Assembly (NCBI RefSeq): GCF_010725725.1
Contig: NZ_AP022599.1
Coordinates: forward strand, 1,674,001 to 1,738,000
Source: Mycolicibacterium pulveris
GTDB lineage: Bacteria; Actinomycetota; Actinomycetes; Mycobacteriales; Mycobacteriaceae
Direction: 5' to 3'
Length of the DNA stretch: 64,000 nt
The position numbers were made by a program, and so were the translations under genes. This document shows positions 53,182 to 64,000 of the stretch, piece by piece. Below the pieces are notes generated by a model. That model searched no databases. It saw only the letters and a list, made by a program, of their open reading frames with translations, and was not told where the DNA came from. Position 1 is the first letter of the stretch. Each line of letters starts with the position of its first letter.

Positions 53182-54686
53182 GATTCCAGCGCATGACGGG
53201 TGCGGTCCTCACGGATCGGAATGCCGTTGCGCCCGCCCTGGTCCTGCGAGTAGATCCCGATGGCGTACGCGACGCCCTTGCCGTTGATCTCCAACGCGGT
53301 ACGGCTGATGTGCTCCAACGTGTCCGAGGCCTTGTGGTAGTTCGGGTCGAACGGTTGGCCCGCCCGGCCGCCCCATCGTTGCGCCTGCTGCTCGGTCATC
53401 TCCGCTTCGGCGCCCGAGAACAGTCCGCCCGCAGGGATACCGGCGAGGGTGAAGCTGCTGTAGTCGGACCGGCCCTCGAAGTTGATGTCGGCGGGTGACT
53501 TTCCCGCCTCGTCCAGATAGGCGACCAACGTGCGCTCGATACCCGCCGACCCCTCGGGCACCCGCGGAACGGGCTGGTTGTGGTCGGGCGGCGCGGACTG
53601 ATCGCCGTCGATGGTGAAGTACCCCGGGTTGGGCGATGCGATCATGTCGAAGTTCAGATACAACGAAATGTCCTTGAGCTCATCGACGCTCAAGGATGCC
53701 ACGTAGTCGCTGGATCCGAGCAGGCCGTTCTCCTCCGCGCCCCAGAACCCGAACCGCACCGCGTAGTTGACGTCGGGCGAACTGCCCAACTGCAGCGCGG
53801 TTTCCAGCACCGCGGACACCCCGGAGCCGTTGTCGTTGATCCCGGGCCCCTCGGGAACGCTGTCCAGGTGCGCACCGACCATCACGACGTTGTCGGTGGC
53901 GCCGGTTGTGGTCTGGGCGATGACGTTGCGGGTGCGCTCGATGTGCACACCCGCGTCGAGGACGAGGGTGGTCTGGCCCGGTTCGGCGCGCAGCCGCTCA
54001 CCGACGGCCTTGGTGACGCTGACGACGGGGATCTTGACCTCGGTCTGCTCGCCGAGCGTGCCGCCCATCTCGTCACCGTCCTCGTTGTTGGCGACGACCA
54101 GCGCCACCGCCCCGCGCTCGGCGGCGGCGCTCTCCTTCTCGAAGAACGGGCAGGTCCCGCGGTCGACGAGCACGACCGCGCCGGCGACCGGGAGCCCGTC
54201 GTAGTCGGACGGCGTGCATCCGGGTGAGTCCTCGACGCGGGCGGGCACCAGCGGGCCCGAGACGCCTTCCGGCGGGGTGCCGATCGTGAAGTTCAGCGGC
54301 TTGGCGGCGATGGTGGCGCCGCCGACCGTGAGCGACGGCTCCTCGGCGAACGGTATCCGCGCCTCGAACTCGGGGGTCTGGACCTCGAATCCGTTGTCCT
54401 GCAATGTGTTCACCACATAGTCCACACTGGCGTCGTAACCGGGGGTGCCCAGCGCGCGGTTGCCGCCGTGCCCGTCGGCGATCTCCTGGAGCTTGGTCAG
54501 GTGCGCCCACATCGCGTCGACCGTCACCCGGTCGCCGAGCGTCCGCGCGAAGTCGGTGGCTGCCGCGCTCGGCCCGGCGGGCGTGGACGGTGTCGGCTTC
54601 TCGCGCACGTCGCGGCCGCATCCGGCCAGGACCACCACGGCGACGGCCGCCAGCGCGACCAGTTTCGACGACAATGTGTGCCTCAT
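53178..54686 (-). CDS. lpqL: Lipoprotein aminopeptidase LpqL
   Basis: 502-aa exported M28 zinc aminopeptidase; M. tuberculosis LpqL (Rv0418) has a similar length and position. The signal peptide ends VVVLAGCGRD with the lipobox Cys. Metal-binding motifs are VGAHLDSVPEGPGINDNGSG, WGAEENGLLGS and LNFDMIASPN; the protease-associated domain contains VLVDRGTCPFFEKE. ATG 54684-54686 is preceded by TAACGT 8 nt upstream (54695-54700), so it may have its own nearly leaderless promoter, although thiG ends only 39 bp before it. Substrate peptides unknown. Confidence 0.9.
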   Translation of the reverse strand: MRHTLSSKLVALAAVAVVVLAGCGRDVREKPTPSTPAGPSAAATDFARTLGDRVTVDAMWAHLTKLQEIADGHGGNRALGTPGYDASVDYVVNTLQDNGFEVQTPEFEARIPFAEEPSLTVGGATIAAKPLNFTIGTPPEGVSGPLVPARVEDSPGCTPSDYDGLPVAGAVVLVDRGTCPFFEKESAAAERGAVALVVANNEDGDEMGGTLGEQTEVKIPVVSVTKAVGERLRAEPGQTTLVLDAGVHIERTRNVIAQTTTGATDNVVMVGAHLDSVPEGPGINDNGSGVSAVLETALQLGSSPDVNYAVRFGFWGAEENGLLGSSDYVASLSVDELKDISLYLNFDMIASPNPGYFTIDGDQSAPPDHNQPVPRVPEGSAGIERTLVAYLDEAGKSPADINFEGRSDYSSFTLAGIPAGGLFSGAEAEMTEQQAQRWGGRAGQPFDPNYHKASDTLEHISRTALEINGKGVAYAIGIYSQDQGGRNGIPIREDRTRHALES

Positions 54687-54694
54687 CGCCCACC

Positions 54695-54700
54695 ACGTTA
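54695..54700 (-). promoter_or_regulatory. Possible -10 box of lpqL
   Basis: TAACGT on the minus strand lies 8 nt before the lpqL ATG, in the 39-bp thiG-lpqL gap. It could give lpqL a promoter independent of the TPP riboswitch. Confidence 0.4.
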
Positions 54701-54725
54701 GCGGCAAGCTCTGACGCCGCGCCTG

Positions 54726-55673
<948 letters not shown>

Positions 55674-55677
<4 letters not shown>

Positions 55678-56708
55678 CTACTCGCTCCGAGACCTGCTCC
55701 AACTGTCACTTCGAGTTCGGCGGCGATCCGCTGTGCGGTCCACGGCGCCAACAGGAATCCGTTGCGTCCGTGCCCGGCGGCCACCAGCGTGCGCTCGTCG
55801 AGGCGCTTCACGATCGGCATCCCGTCCGGCGTCATCGGACGCAGGCCCGCCGAGACCTCGGCGAGCTCGTACTCGCCGAGCGCGGGCATCACCGCACACG
55901 CGTCGTCGAGCAGCTCGCGCACGCCGGTGACCGACGGTGCGGTGTCGCGACCGTGCTCGTACTGCGTCGCACCGACGACGACGCCGTCCGCGCGGGGCAC
56001 CAGGTAGACCTGCCTGCCGTGCACCCGGGCGCGCACCACACGCTGCGGCACCGGCATACAGCCGCGCCGCCAGCGCAGCCGCAACACCTCGCCCTTGACC
56101 GGCCTGATCGGCAGCCCCGGCCAAAGCGCGGGCGCGTCAATCCCGTTCGCGATCACCACGGCGTCGGCCTGCACGTCGCCCAGCTGCAGCGCCGGCGCAG
56201 CCCACTGCACCCCGAGCTGTTCACAGCGCGCTTCCAACGCCGTGACGACCGCCCGATTGTCCACGGCCAGTTCGGTTTCCGCGCACAGGCCGTGCCGGAT
56301 GCTCTGCGCAAGCATCGGTTCGACATCGCGGGCGCACGTGGTCACGGTGATCGGATGCCCCTGGGCCTCCAGCCATTCCCCGACCCGCTTGAGATCGGCG
56401 ACGTCGGCGCGGTCGACGGCGACCACCAGCGACTCCCGCGCGGTCACCACGGTCTCGGGCAGCCTGTCGAGGAAGCCGTCGTGCCACAGCGCCAACGACT
56501 CCAGCCCCAGCCGCAGCAGCTCGTCCTCGCCGGGCCAGCCCTCACTGTGCGGGGCCAGCATGCCGCCGGCCACCCACGACGCGCCGCGCTCCTCGGTGCG
56601 GTGCACCCGGACCGCCCACCCGTCCAACGCGGCGCGGCGGGCGACGGACAGCCCGATGACGCCGCCGCCGATGACCGCCAGCGACCTGCCGTTGTTTCCT
56701 GAAGCCAA
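55674..56708 (-). CDS. thiO: Glycine oxidase ThiO
   Basis: 344-aa FAD-dependent oxidase that converts glycine to dehydroglycine for thiazole synthesis. The FAD motif is [18 protein letters not shown] near the N-terminus; later segments are [29 protein letters not shown] and [16 protein letters not shown]. The start TTG 56706-56708 is chosen because it follows the riboswitch AAGGGAG by 5 nt and leaves a short N-terminus before the first strand. An upstream in-frame ATG would lie inside the riboswitch and is rejected. The stop overlaps thiS by 4 nt. Confidence 0.92.
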
Positions 56709-56711
56709 GAT

Positions 56712-56806
56712 CCCTCCCTTCGCCGGCATGACCCGGATCAGGTGTGACGGTAAGGGCACGGCGGGCCCACTCTCAGTCCCCGGTCCCGGGACTCCCGTGT
56801 CGCGCC
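56712..56806 (-). promoter_or_regulatory. TPP riboswitch upstream of thiO
   Basis: On the minus strand the thi-box runs from CACGGGAGTCCC through GGGGACTGAGAGTGGG to ACCTGATCCGGGTCATGCCG and GAAGGGAGGG. The final GGGAG region serves as the thiO ribosome-binding site, as in the thiC riboswitch. TPP binding would repress thiO-thiS-thiG and perhaps the peptidases downstream. Confidence 0.95.
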
Positions 56807-56918
56807 ATCCACCCTACTCGCGGCCCGCCGCGCCACCCCGCGAGTGTGTCGTTTCATCCGCGCCACGCCGGCGGCGGCGGATCAGGACGCACAGTCGCGG
56901 GCGGACAGTCCGAGCCGC

Positions 56919-56924
56919 TACGGT
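56919..56924 (+). promoter_or_regulatory. -10 box of leaderless thiE
   Basis: TACGGT lies 7 nt before the GTG start of thiE, and there is no ribosome-binding site. No riboswitch precedes thiE, so it escapes direct TPP control. Confidence 0.6.
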
Positions 56925-56931
56925 TCGCCCT

Positions 56932-57603
56932 GTGGACAACCGCCGTGACCGTCTTGGCGCCGCGTCGCTGTACCTGTGCACCGACGCCCGGCGTGAGCGT
57001 GGTGACCTCACCGAATTCGCCGATGCGGCGCTGGCCGGCGGCGTCGACGTCATCCAGCTGCGCGACAAGGGCTCACCCGGCGAACAGCGGTTCGGCCCGC
57101 TGGAGGCGCGCCAGGAGCTCGACGCGCTGGCCACGCTCGCCGAGGCGGCCCGCCGCCACGGCGCGCTGCTGGCGGTCAACGACCGGGCCGACATCGCCAG
57201 GGCCGCGGGCGCCGACGTGCTGCACCTCGGCCAGGACGATCTACCGTTGGCCGTCGCGCGCGCCATCATCGGCCCCGGCCCGCTGATCGGCCGGTCCACC
57301 CACGACCCCGACCAGGTGCGCGCCGCCGTCACCGAAGCCGTCGACTACTTCTGCGTCGGGCCGTGCTGGCCCACCCCGACCAAACCCGGCCGCCCCGCCC
57401 CCGGCCTGCCGCTGGTCCGTGCGACCGCCGAGTTGGGCACGGACAAACCGTGGTTCGCCATCGGCGGAATCGACGAGCGGCGGGTCCCCGAGGTGCTCGA
57501 GGCCGGGGCGCGTCGCATCGTGGTGGTGCGGGCCATCACCGCCGCCGAGGACCCCCGCGCGGCCGCACAGCGGCTGAAAGCCATGCTCAGCGCTGCGGGT
57601 TGA
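56932..57603 (+). CDS. thiE: Thiamine-phosphate synthase ThiE
   Basis: 223-aa TIM-barrel enzyme joining HMP pyrophosphate and thiazole phosphate to thiamine phosphate. Motifs are [70 protein letters not shown] and [20 protein letters not shown]. The start GTG 56932 is chosen from the length of homologs and because TACGGT lies 7 nt upstream. It is divergent from the thiO riboswitch, so the two promoters share a 130-bp region. The 3' end overlaps mutT3 by 17 bp in antisense. Confidence 0.95.
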   Translation: MDNRRDRLGAASLYLCTDARRERGDLTEFADAALAGGVDVIQLRDKGSPGEQRFGPLEARQELDALATLAEAARRHGALLAVNDRADIARAAGADVLHLGQDDLPLAVARAIIGPGPLIGRSTHDPDQVRAAVTEAVDYFCVGPCWPTPTKPGRPAPGLPLVRATAELGTDKPWFAIGGIDERRVPEVLEAGARRIVVVRAITAAEDPRAAAQRLKAMLSAAG

Positions 57604-58126
57604 CCAACAACGGGATCGACTCGGTCAGCGTGCGCAGCCGCTCCCAACTCGCGGCGAAACCCGGATGCAGCGGCAGCTCGCTGACCTGCGCCACGGGCAC
57701 CCAGCGCAGCTCGGCGCTCTCCCGGTTCGGGATGGTCTCCAGCTGTTCGGGCGCGTCGGCGATGACGGTGGTGTAGCTCCAGTACGCGCCGCCCGCGCCG
57801 GTCACCTCCGCGGTGACGACGGTGGTGCGCACCGTGAGGTGCTCGGCGGCCAGCCCGGCTTCTTCCTGTGCCTCACGGACCGCGGCCTCCTCGGCGGTCT
57901 CGTGGCTGTCGCGAGCGCCGCCGGGCAGGCCCCAGGTGCCGCCCTGATGGCTCCACGCCGCGCGGTGCTGCAGCAGCACCGCGGCCGCACCGTCGGGATC
58001 CGGGGCCCGCAGCAGCAAGCCGGCCGCTCCGAATCTGCCCCAGAAGGCGGCGCCGGTGTCCGACACCACCCAGCCGTCACCGTCGCCACGCACGCGATCA
58101 GAATACGGACGCGCGCGCTTCCGCAA
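57587..58126 (-). CDS. mutT3: Nudix hydrolase MutT3
   Basis: 179-aa Nudix hydrolase of the mycobacterial MutT3 type (Rv0413), which hydrolyses oxidised nucleotides. The Nudix box reads [24 protein letters not shown], in which the final REAQEEAGL supplies the catalytic Glu pair. The N-terminus [18 protein letters not shown] matches the homolog, supporting the TTG start at 58124-58126. It is shorter than the M. tuberculosis protein (~217 aa), lacking a C-terminal tail. The 3' end overlaps the thiE end by 17 bp. Confidence 0.88.
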   Translation of the reverse strand: MRKRARPYSDRVRGDGDGWVVSDTGAAFWGRFGAAGLLLRAPDPDGAAAVLLQHRAAWSHQGGTWGLPGGARDSHETAEEAAVREAQEEAGLAAEHLTVRTTVVTAEVTGAGGAYWSYTTVIADAPEQLETIPNRESAELRWVPVAQVSELPLHPGFAASWERLRTLTESIPLLVNPQR

Positions 58127-58206
58127 CCTCTTAGACTTCTTTTATAGGGTTGAGCGGTCGGGAACCATAGCCGGAAAGCACCGATTTAGATGAGGTCCGC
58201 GCGCAC

Positions 58207-59526
58207 GTGACTGTGGAGTTGGCGCACCCGTCGACCGAGCCGCTCGCATCGCGGTCGCCGACCACTTCTGCCCATCCACGCTGGTGGTTCTTCTGGACCA
58301 CGCCGGGCCGCATCCTGACCATCGGGTTCGTGTTGTCCGCGCTCGTCATCGCCAGCGCCTTCGGCACATCGACGACCATCAACGACCGCCAGCAGGTGCT
58401 GATGCGGGTGCTCAACCACACCGAGCCGCTGGCGTTCGCGGCCGGGCAGCTCTACACCACGCTGTCGGTCGCCGACGCCGCCGCGGCCACGGCGTTCATC
58501 GCAGGCGCCGAACCACAAGACGTCCGGCAGCGCTACGAACAGGCCATCACCGACGCGTCGGTGGCGGTCACCCGCGCGTCCAGTGGACTGACCGACGACG
58601 ACATGATCCAGCTGCTCGGCCGCATCAACGCCCAACTCTCGGTCTATACCGGGCTGGTCGAGACCGCGCGCACCAACAACCGCTCCGGCAACCCCGTCGG
58701 CTCGTCGTACCTGTCGGAGGCGTCGGCGTTGATGCAGACCCAGATCCTGCCCAATGCCCAGCACCTGTATGAGCAGACGTCGGGGCTGGTGGACGCGGAA
58801 ACATCGGCGTCGACGCGGATTCCCGGGCCGGTGATCCTCGTGGTGCTCGCGACGTTGTTGTTCGGGGTGTTCGCCAACCGCTGGTTGGCGCGCCGGACCC
58901 GGCGGCGGATCAACATCGGGTTCGTGGCGGGCGGGCTGGCCGTCTCGATCATGCTGATCTGGGTGGGCACCGCGCTGATCCTCTCGACCGCCGACAGCCG
59001 CAACGCGAAAGACACTGCGGCCCAATCGCTCAAGACGATCACCAACCTCGCGATCACCGCGCAGCAGGCCCGCGCCGACGAGATCCTGTCGCTGATCCGC
59101 CGCGGTGACGAAACCGTGCGCAAGCAGTCCTACTATCAGCGCATCGACACGATGGCCGAGCAGCTGTCGGAGTATCTCGCGCGCCCAGACGCGATCGCCA
59201 AGACCGACCTCGCCGACGCCGAACAGCTGCTCAGACGGTGGCGGGCGGCCGACGACCGGATCAACGCCTACATCAGCGTCGGCAACTACCAGGCCGCCAC
59301 CCAGGTGGCGCTGGGCACCCGCGAGGACGACTCCACGCCGGCCTTCAACCAGCTCGACGAGGCGTTGAGCAAGGCCATCGAGGAGAGCCGCAGCCAGTTG
59401 CGCAACAACATCGTCAGCGCCCACCGGGTGCTGTCAGGAGCGACGGTGGGCGCCGCGGTGCTCAGCATCGTGGCCGCGGTGTCGGTGGCGCTGGGGTTGT
59501 GGCCGAGGCTTAGCGAGTACGGATGA
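58207..59526 (+). CDS. glnX: Membrane sensor protein GlnX
   Basis: 439-aa membrane protein of the GlnH-GlnX-PknG signalling set (M. tuberculosis Rv0412c). Helices are near residues 34-55, 203-222, 233-255 and 412-430. Two long extracytoplasmic or HAMP-like helical regions lie between them (AGQLYTTLSVADAAAATAFI and IEESRSQLRNNIVSAHRVLS). It passes the state of the lipoprotein GlnH across the membrane to cytosolic PknG. GTG 58207 has GAGG 11 nt upstream. The last 13 bp are the first copy of a 14-bp tandem repeat that spans the junction with glnH. Confidence 0.93.
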   Translation: MTVELAHPSTEPLASRSPTTSAHPRWWFFWTTPGRILTIGFVLSALVIASAFGTSTTINDRQQVLMRVLNHTEPLAFAAGQLYTTLSVADAAAATAFIAGAEPQDVRQRYEQAITDASVAVTRASSGLTDDDMIQLLGRINAQLSVYTGLVETARTNNRSGNPVGSSYLSEASALMQTQILPNAQHLYEQTSGLVDAETSASTRIPGPVILVVLATLLFGVFANRWLARRTRRRINIGFVAGGLAVSIMLIWVGTALILSTADSRNAKDTAAQSLKTITNLAITAQQARADEILSLIRRGDETVRKQSYYQRIDTMAEQLSEYLARPDAIAKTDLADAEQLLRRWRAADDRINAYISVGNYQAATQVALGTREDDSTPAFNQLDEALSKAIEESRSQLRNNIVSAHRVLSGATVGAAVLSIVAAVSVALGLWPRLSEYG

Positions 59527-59536
59527 TCGAGTACGG

Positions 59537-59541
<5 letters not shown>
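59514..59541 (+). repeat. 14-bp tandem duplication at the glnX-glnH junction
   Basis: CGAGTACGGATGAT occurs twice in immediate succession (59514-59527 and 59528-59541). The first copy contains the glnX stop with an overlapping ATG, and the second contains the glnH start. The ancestral layout was probably a 4-base ATGA overlap that a duplication has pulled 10 bp apart. Confidence 0.9.
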
Positions 59542-62799
<3,258 letters not shown>

Positions 62800-63052
62800 T
62801 TTGCTGACCCCGGCTACGGAATCAGTTGTCGCAGACCCCGCTTTATGCCGCCTTGACCAGTGTTTTCGCTCGCAGATCGCTTATGGTCATCCAACGGATT
62901 TCGTAGTAATCTCCGAGCAGGTTGAGTTAACAGCCGACTGGTGGCGTCATAGGCGCAGGGCGGCAAGCTCTGGCGCACGGCTTTAAGACGTAGGGCCCGT
63001 TTTCTGACGGCACCCGCAGTACGAAGCGTTAATTTCGGCTGAGGGAGTCCAC

Positions 63053-63478
63053 GTGTCTGCTGCAGTAGGTACCTACCGGGTGTTCCGTCCCGCCCCCGAG
63101 GCGCTGGACCGGTGCGAACACCACCATCGCGCGCGGTTCTCCGCGTCGCACCGCGCGTCCGAGGTCGTCGTCACGGTGGAAGGCGAGGTCGACGCGACCA
63201 ACAGTCGGGCCATGGCCACATATGTGGAGTCACAGCTGCTCGGCGTCTCGCATCTGGTGCTGGACCTGCGGCTGGTCGACTTCTTCGGCACCGCCGGGTT
63301 CGCCGCCCTGCACAACATCAACGTGGTTTGTGCCCGCAGCGGGGTCACCTGGCGGCTGCGCTGTGGCCGGCAGGTGCGCCGGCTCCTCGCGATCTGCAAT
63401 CCCGAGGCCGCGCTGCCGCTGGAGAAGCCGCAGTCGGTGCTCGACGACCTGCGGGCAGGGGACCGCGCGCTGGCCTGA
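63053..63478 (+). CDS. STAS-domain (anti-anti-sigma-like) protein
   Basis: 141-aa protein with one STAS domain (VVVTVEGEVDATNSRAMATY, then LVLDLRLVDFFGTAGFAAL). In anti-sigma factor antagonists the segment after Asp is D-S-S-G with a phosphorylatable Ser; here it reads F-G-T-A-G, so Thr could replace Ser or the switch may be lost. It may control an alternative sigma factor, but no partner anti-sigma gene is in the window. GTG 63053 has GAGGGAG upstream. It lies 253 bp after pknG and its stop abuts the convergent ackA end. Confidence 0.8.
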   Translation: MSAAVGTYRVFRPAPEALDRCEHHHRARFSASHRASEVVVTVEGEVDATNSRAMATYVESQLLGVSHLVLDLRLVDFFGTAGFAALHNINVVCARSGVTWRLRCGRQVRRLLAICNPEAALPLEKPQSVLDDLRAGDRALA

Positions 63479-64000
63479 TCAGCCCGCCGCCAGCACGGCC
63501 ACGCAGTCGCGGGCGATCGCCAGTTCCTCGTTGGTGGGCATCACGAGCACGGTCGTCGGCGAGCCGTCGGCCGAGATGCGCCGTGCGGTCTTGGCGGGGC
63601 CGGCGTTGAGCTGCTCGTCGAGCTCGATGCCCAGCCCGCCCAGTCCCGTCATCGCGTCGCGGCGCACGTTGACGTCGTTCTCCCCCACCCCGGCGGTGAA
63701 CACGATGACATCGGTTCTTCCGAGCAACGCCATGTAGGCGCCGATGTACTTGCGCAGCCGGTGGATGTAGACGTCGTAGGCCAATTGCGCTGCCGCATCG
63801 CCCGATTCGATCTGTTCTCGAAGCTCGCGGAAGTCGATCTCGCCGCCGAGACCGAACACGCCCGAGCGCCGGTTGAGCATCTCGTCGATCTCGTCGACGC
63901 TCATCTTGGCGGTTCGGGACAGGTACAAGATGATGCCCGCGTCGACGTCACCGGGGCGGGTACCCATCACCAGCCCCTCCAACGGGGTGAGGCCCATGGA
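63479..64000 (-). CDS. ackA: Acetate kinase, C-terminal part (cut by window edge)
   Basis: The visible 174 codons are the C-terminal end of acetate kinase, which interconverts acetate + ATP and acetyl phosphate. Readable motifs are [20 protein letters not shown], the [16 protein letters not shown] helix, and [20 protein letters not shown], the ATP-binding signature. The N-terminal part, with the active-site Asp and His, lies outside the window. By synteny pta should lie just beyond. The stop is immediately next to the STAS gene stop. Confidence 0.93.
   Translation of the reverse strand, partial: SMGLTPLEGLVMGTRPGDVDAGIILYLSRTAKMSVDEIDEMLNRRSGVFGLGGEIDFRELREQIESGDAAAQLAYDVYIHRLRKYIGAYMALLGRTDVIVFTAGVGENDVNVRRDAMTGLGGLGIELDEQLNAGPAKTARRISADGSPTTVLVMPTNEELAIARDCVAVLAAG

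Noticed and set aside
56730..56759. In-frame starts of thiO inside the riboswitch region
   Set aside because: They lie within the conserved TPP-binding core, which must remain untranslated for the switch to fold.
62801..62986. 61-codon frame between pknG and the STAS gene
   Set aside because: Starts at TTG without a ribosome-binding site, has no domain and lies in a lower-GC spacer. The 253-bp gap more likely holds only regulatory sequence.

Overview
The window is high-GC actinobacterial DNA and can be assigned to a mycobacterium, probably a rapid-growing environmental species (Mycolicibacterium type). The main evidence is gene order. Read from right to left it follows the Mycobacterium tuberculosis Rv0409-Rv0440 block: ackA, pknG-glnH-glnX, mutT3, thiE, thiO-thiS-thiG-lpqL, thiD, thiC, xthA, GNAT, def, DUF3263, virR, sodC, GCS2, Lon-N, CDC48-like ATPase, pssA, psd, moeA, SDR and groEL2. 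This synteny comparison is from memory, not from a database search. Species-specific material is inserted at several points. No rRNA, tRNA, insertion sequence, prophage or CRISPR array was seen.

Layout: 1-4405 holds a minus-strand metabolic set (VOC protein, DinB protein, PAP2 phosphatase, an aldehyde dehydrogenase cut by the window edge) divergent from a D-aminoacylase-type amidohydrolase. 4412-7226 holds two tandem paralogous exported proteins of unknown function that share a GNKFVPG motif before an acidic tail. 7431-10888 holds an FMN-barrel protein, groEL2 with two CIRCE operators, and an exported PE-PPE-type hydrolase. 11250-16054 holds a helicase, a HAD phosphatase with a small membrane protein, and two PH-domain membrane proteins. 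16096-21967 is the SDR-moeA-psd-pssA-CDC48 run, covering molybdenum cofactor and phosphatidylethanolamine synthesis. 22109-26674 holds DUF1707, CBS, ArsB-like transporter and acyltransferase genes. 26834-33750 is a complete Mrp Na+/H+ antiporter operon (mnhA to mnhG) ending in a methyltransferase.

33812-41814 contains an orphan EspC-like type VII substrate, the Lon-N/GCS2/SodC/VirR/DUF3263 set, def-GNAT, a small secreted protein, xthA and a DUF222-HNH gene. 41861-45590 is a TPP-riboswitch-controlled thiC-thiD operon with two trailing genes. 45606-51776 holds a flavin monooxygenase, a double-HTH TetR regulator, small membrane proteins and two transporters (APC and NCS2). 51730-56806 is the second TPP-riboswitch operon, thiO-thiS-thiG followed by two tandem M28 lipoprotein peptidases. 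thiE and mutT3 follow, then the glnX-glnH-pknG amino-acid sensing operon, a STAS protein and the 3' end of ackA.

Two themes run through the window. First, thiamine synthesis is split between two riboswitch operons plus a separate thiE with its own promoter. Second, at least fifteen genes have a TANNNT hexamer 6-8 nt before the start codon and no ribosome-binding site, the typical layout of mycobacterial leaderless transcripts. This pattern helped choose several starts. The least explained elements are the GNKFVPG paralog pair, a 53-bp palindromic intergenic element present twice, the hyphenated palindrome at 7328-7358, the paired operator-like sites at 22037-22091, and an apparent CTG start for the CDC48-like ATPase.
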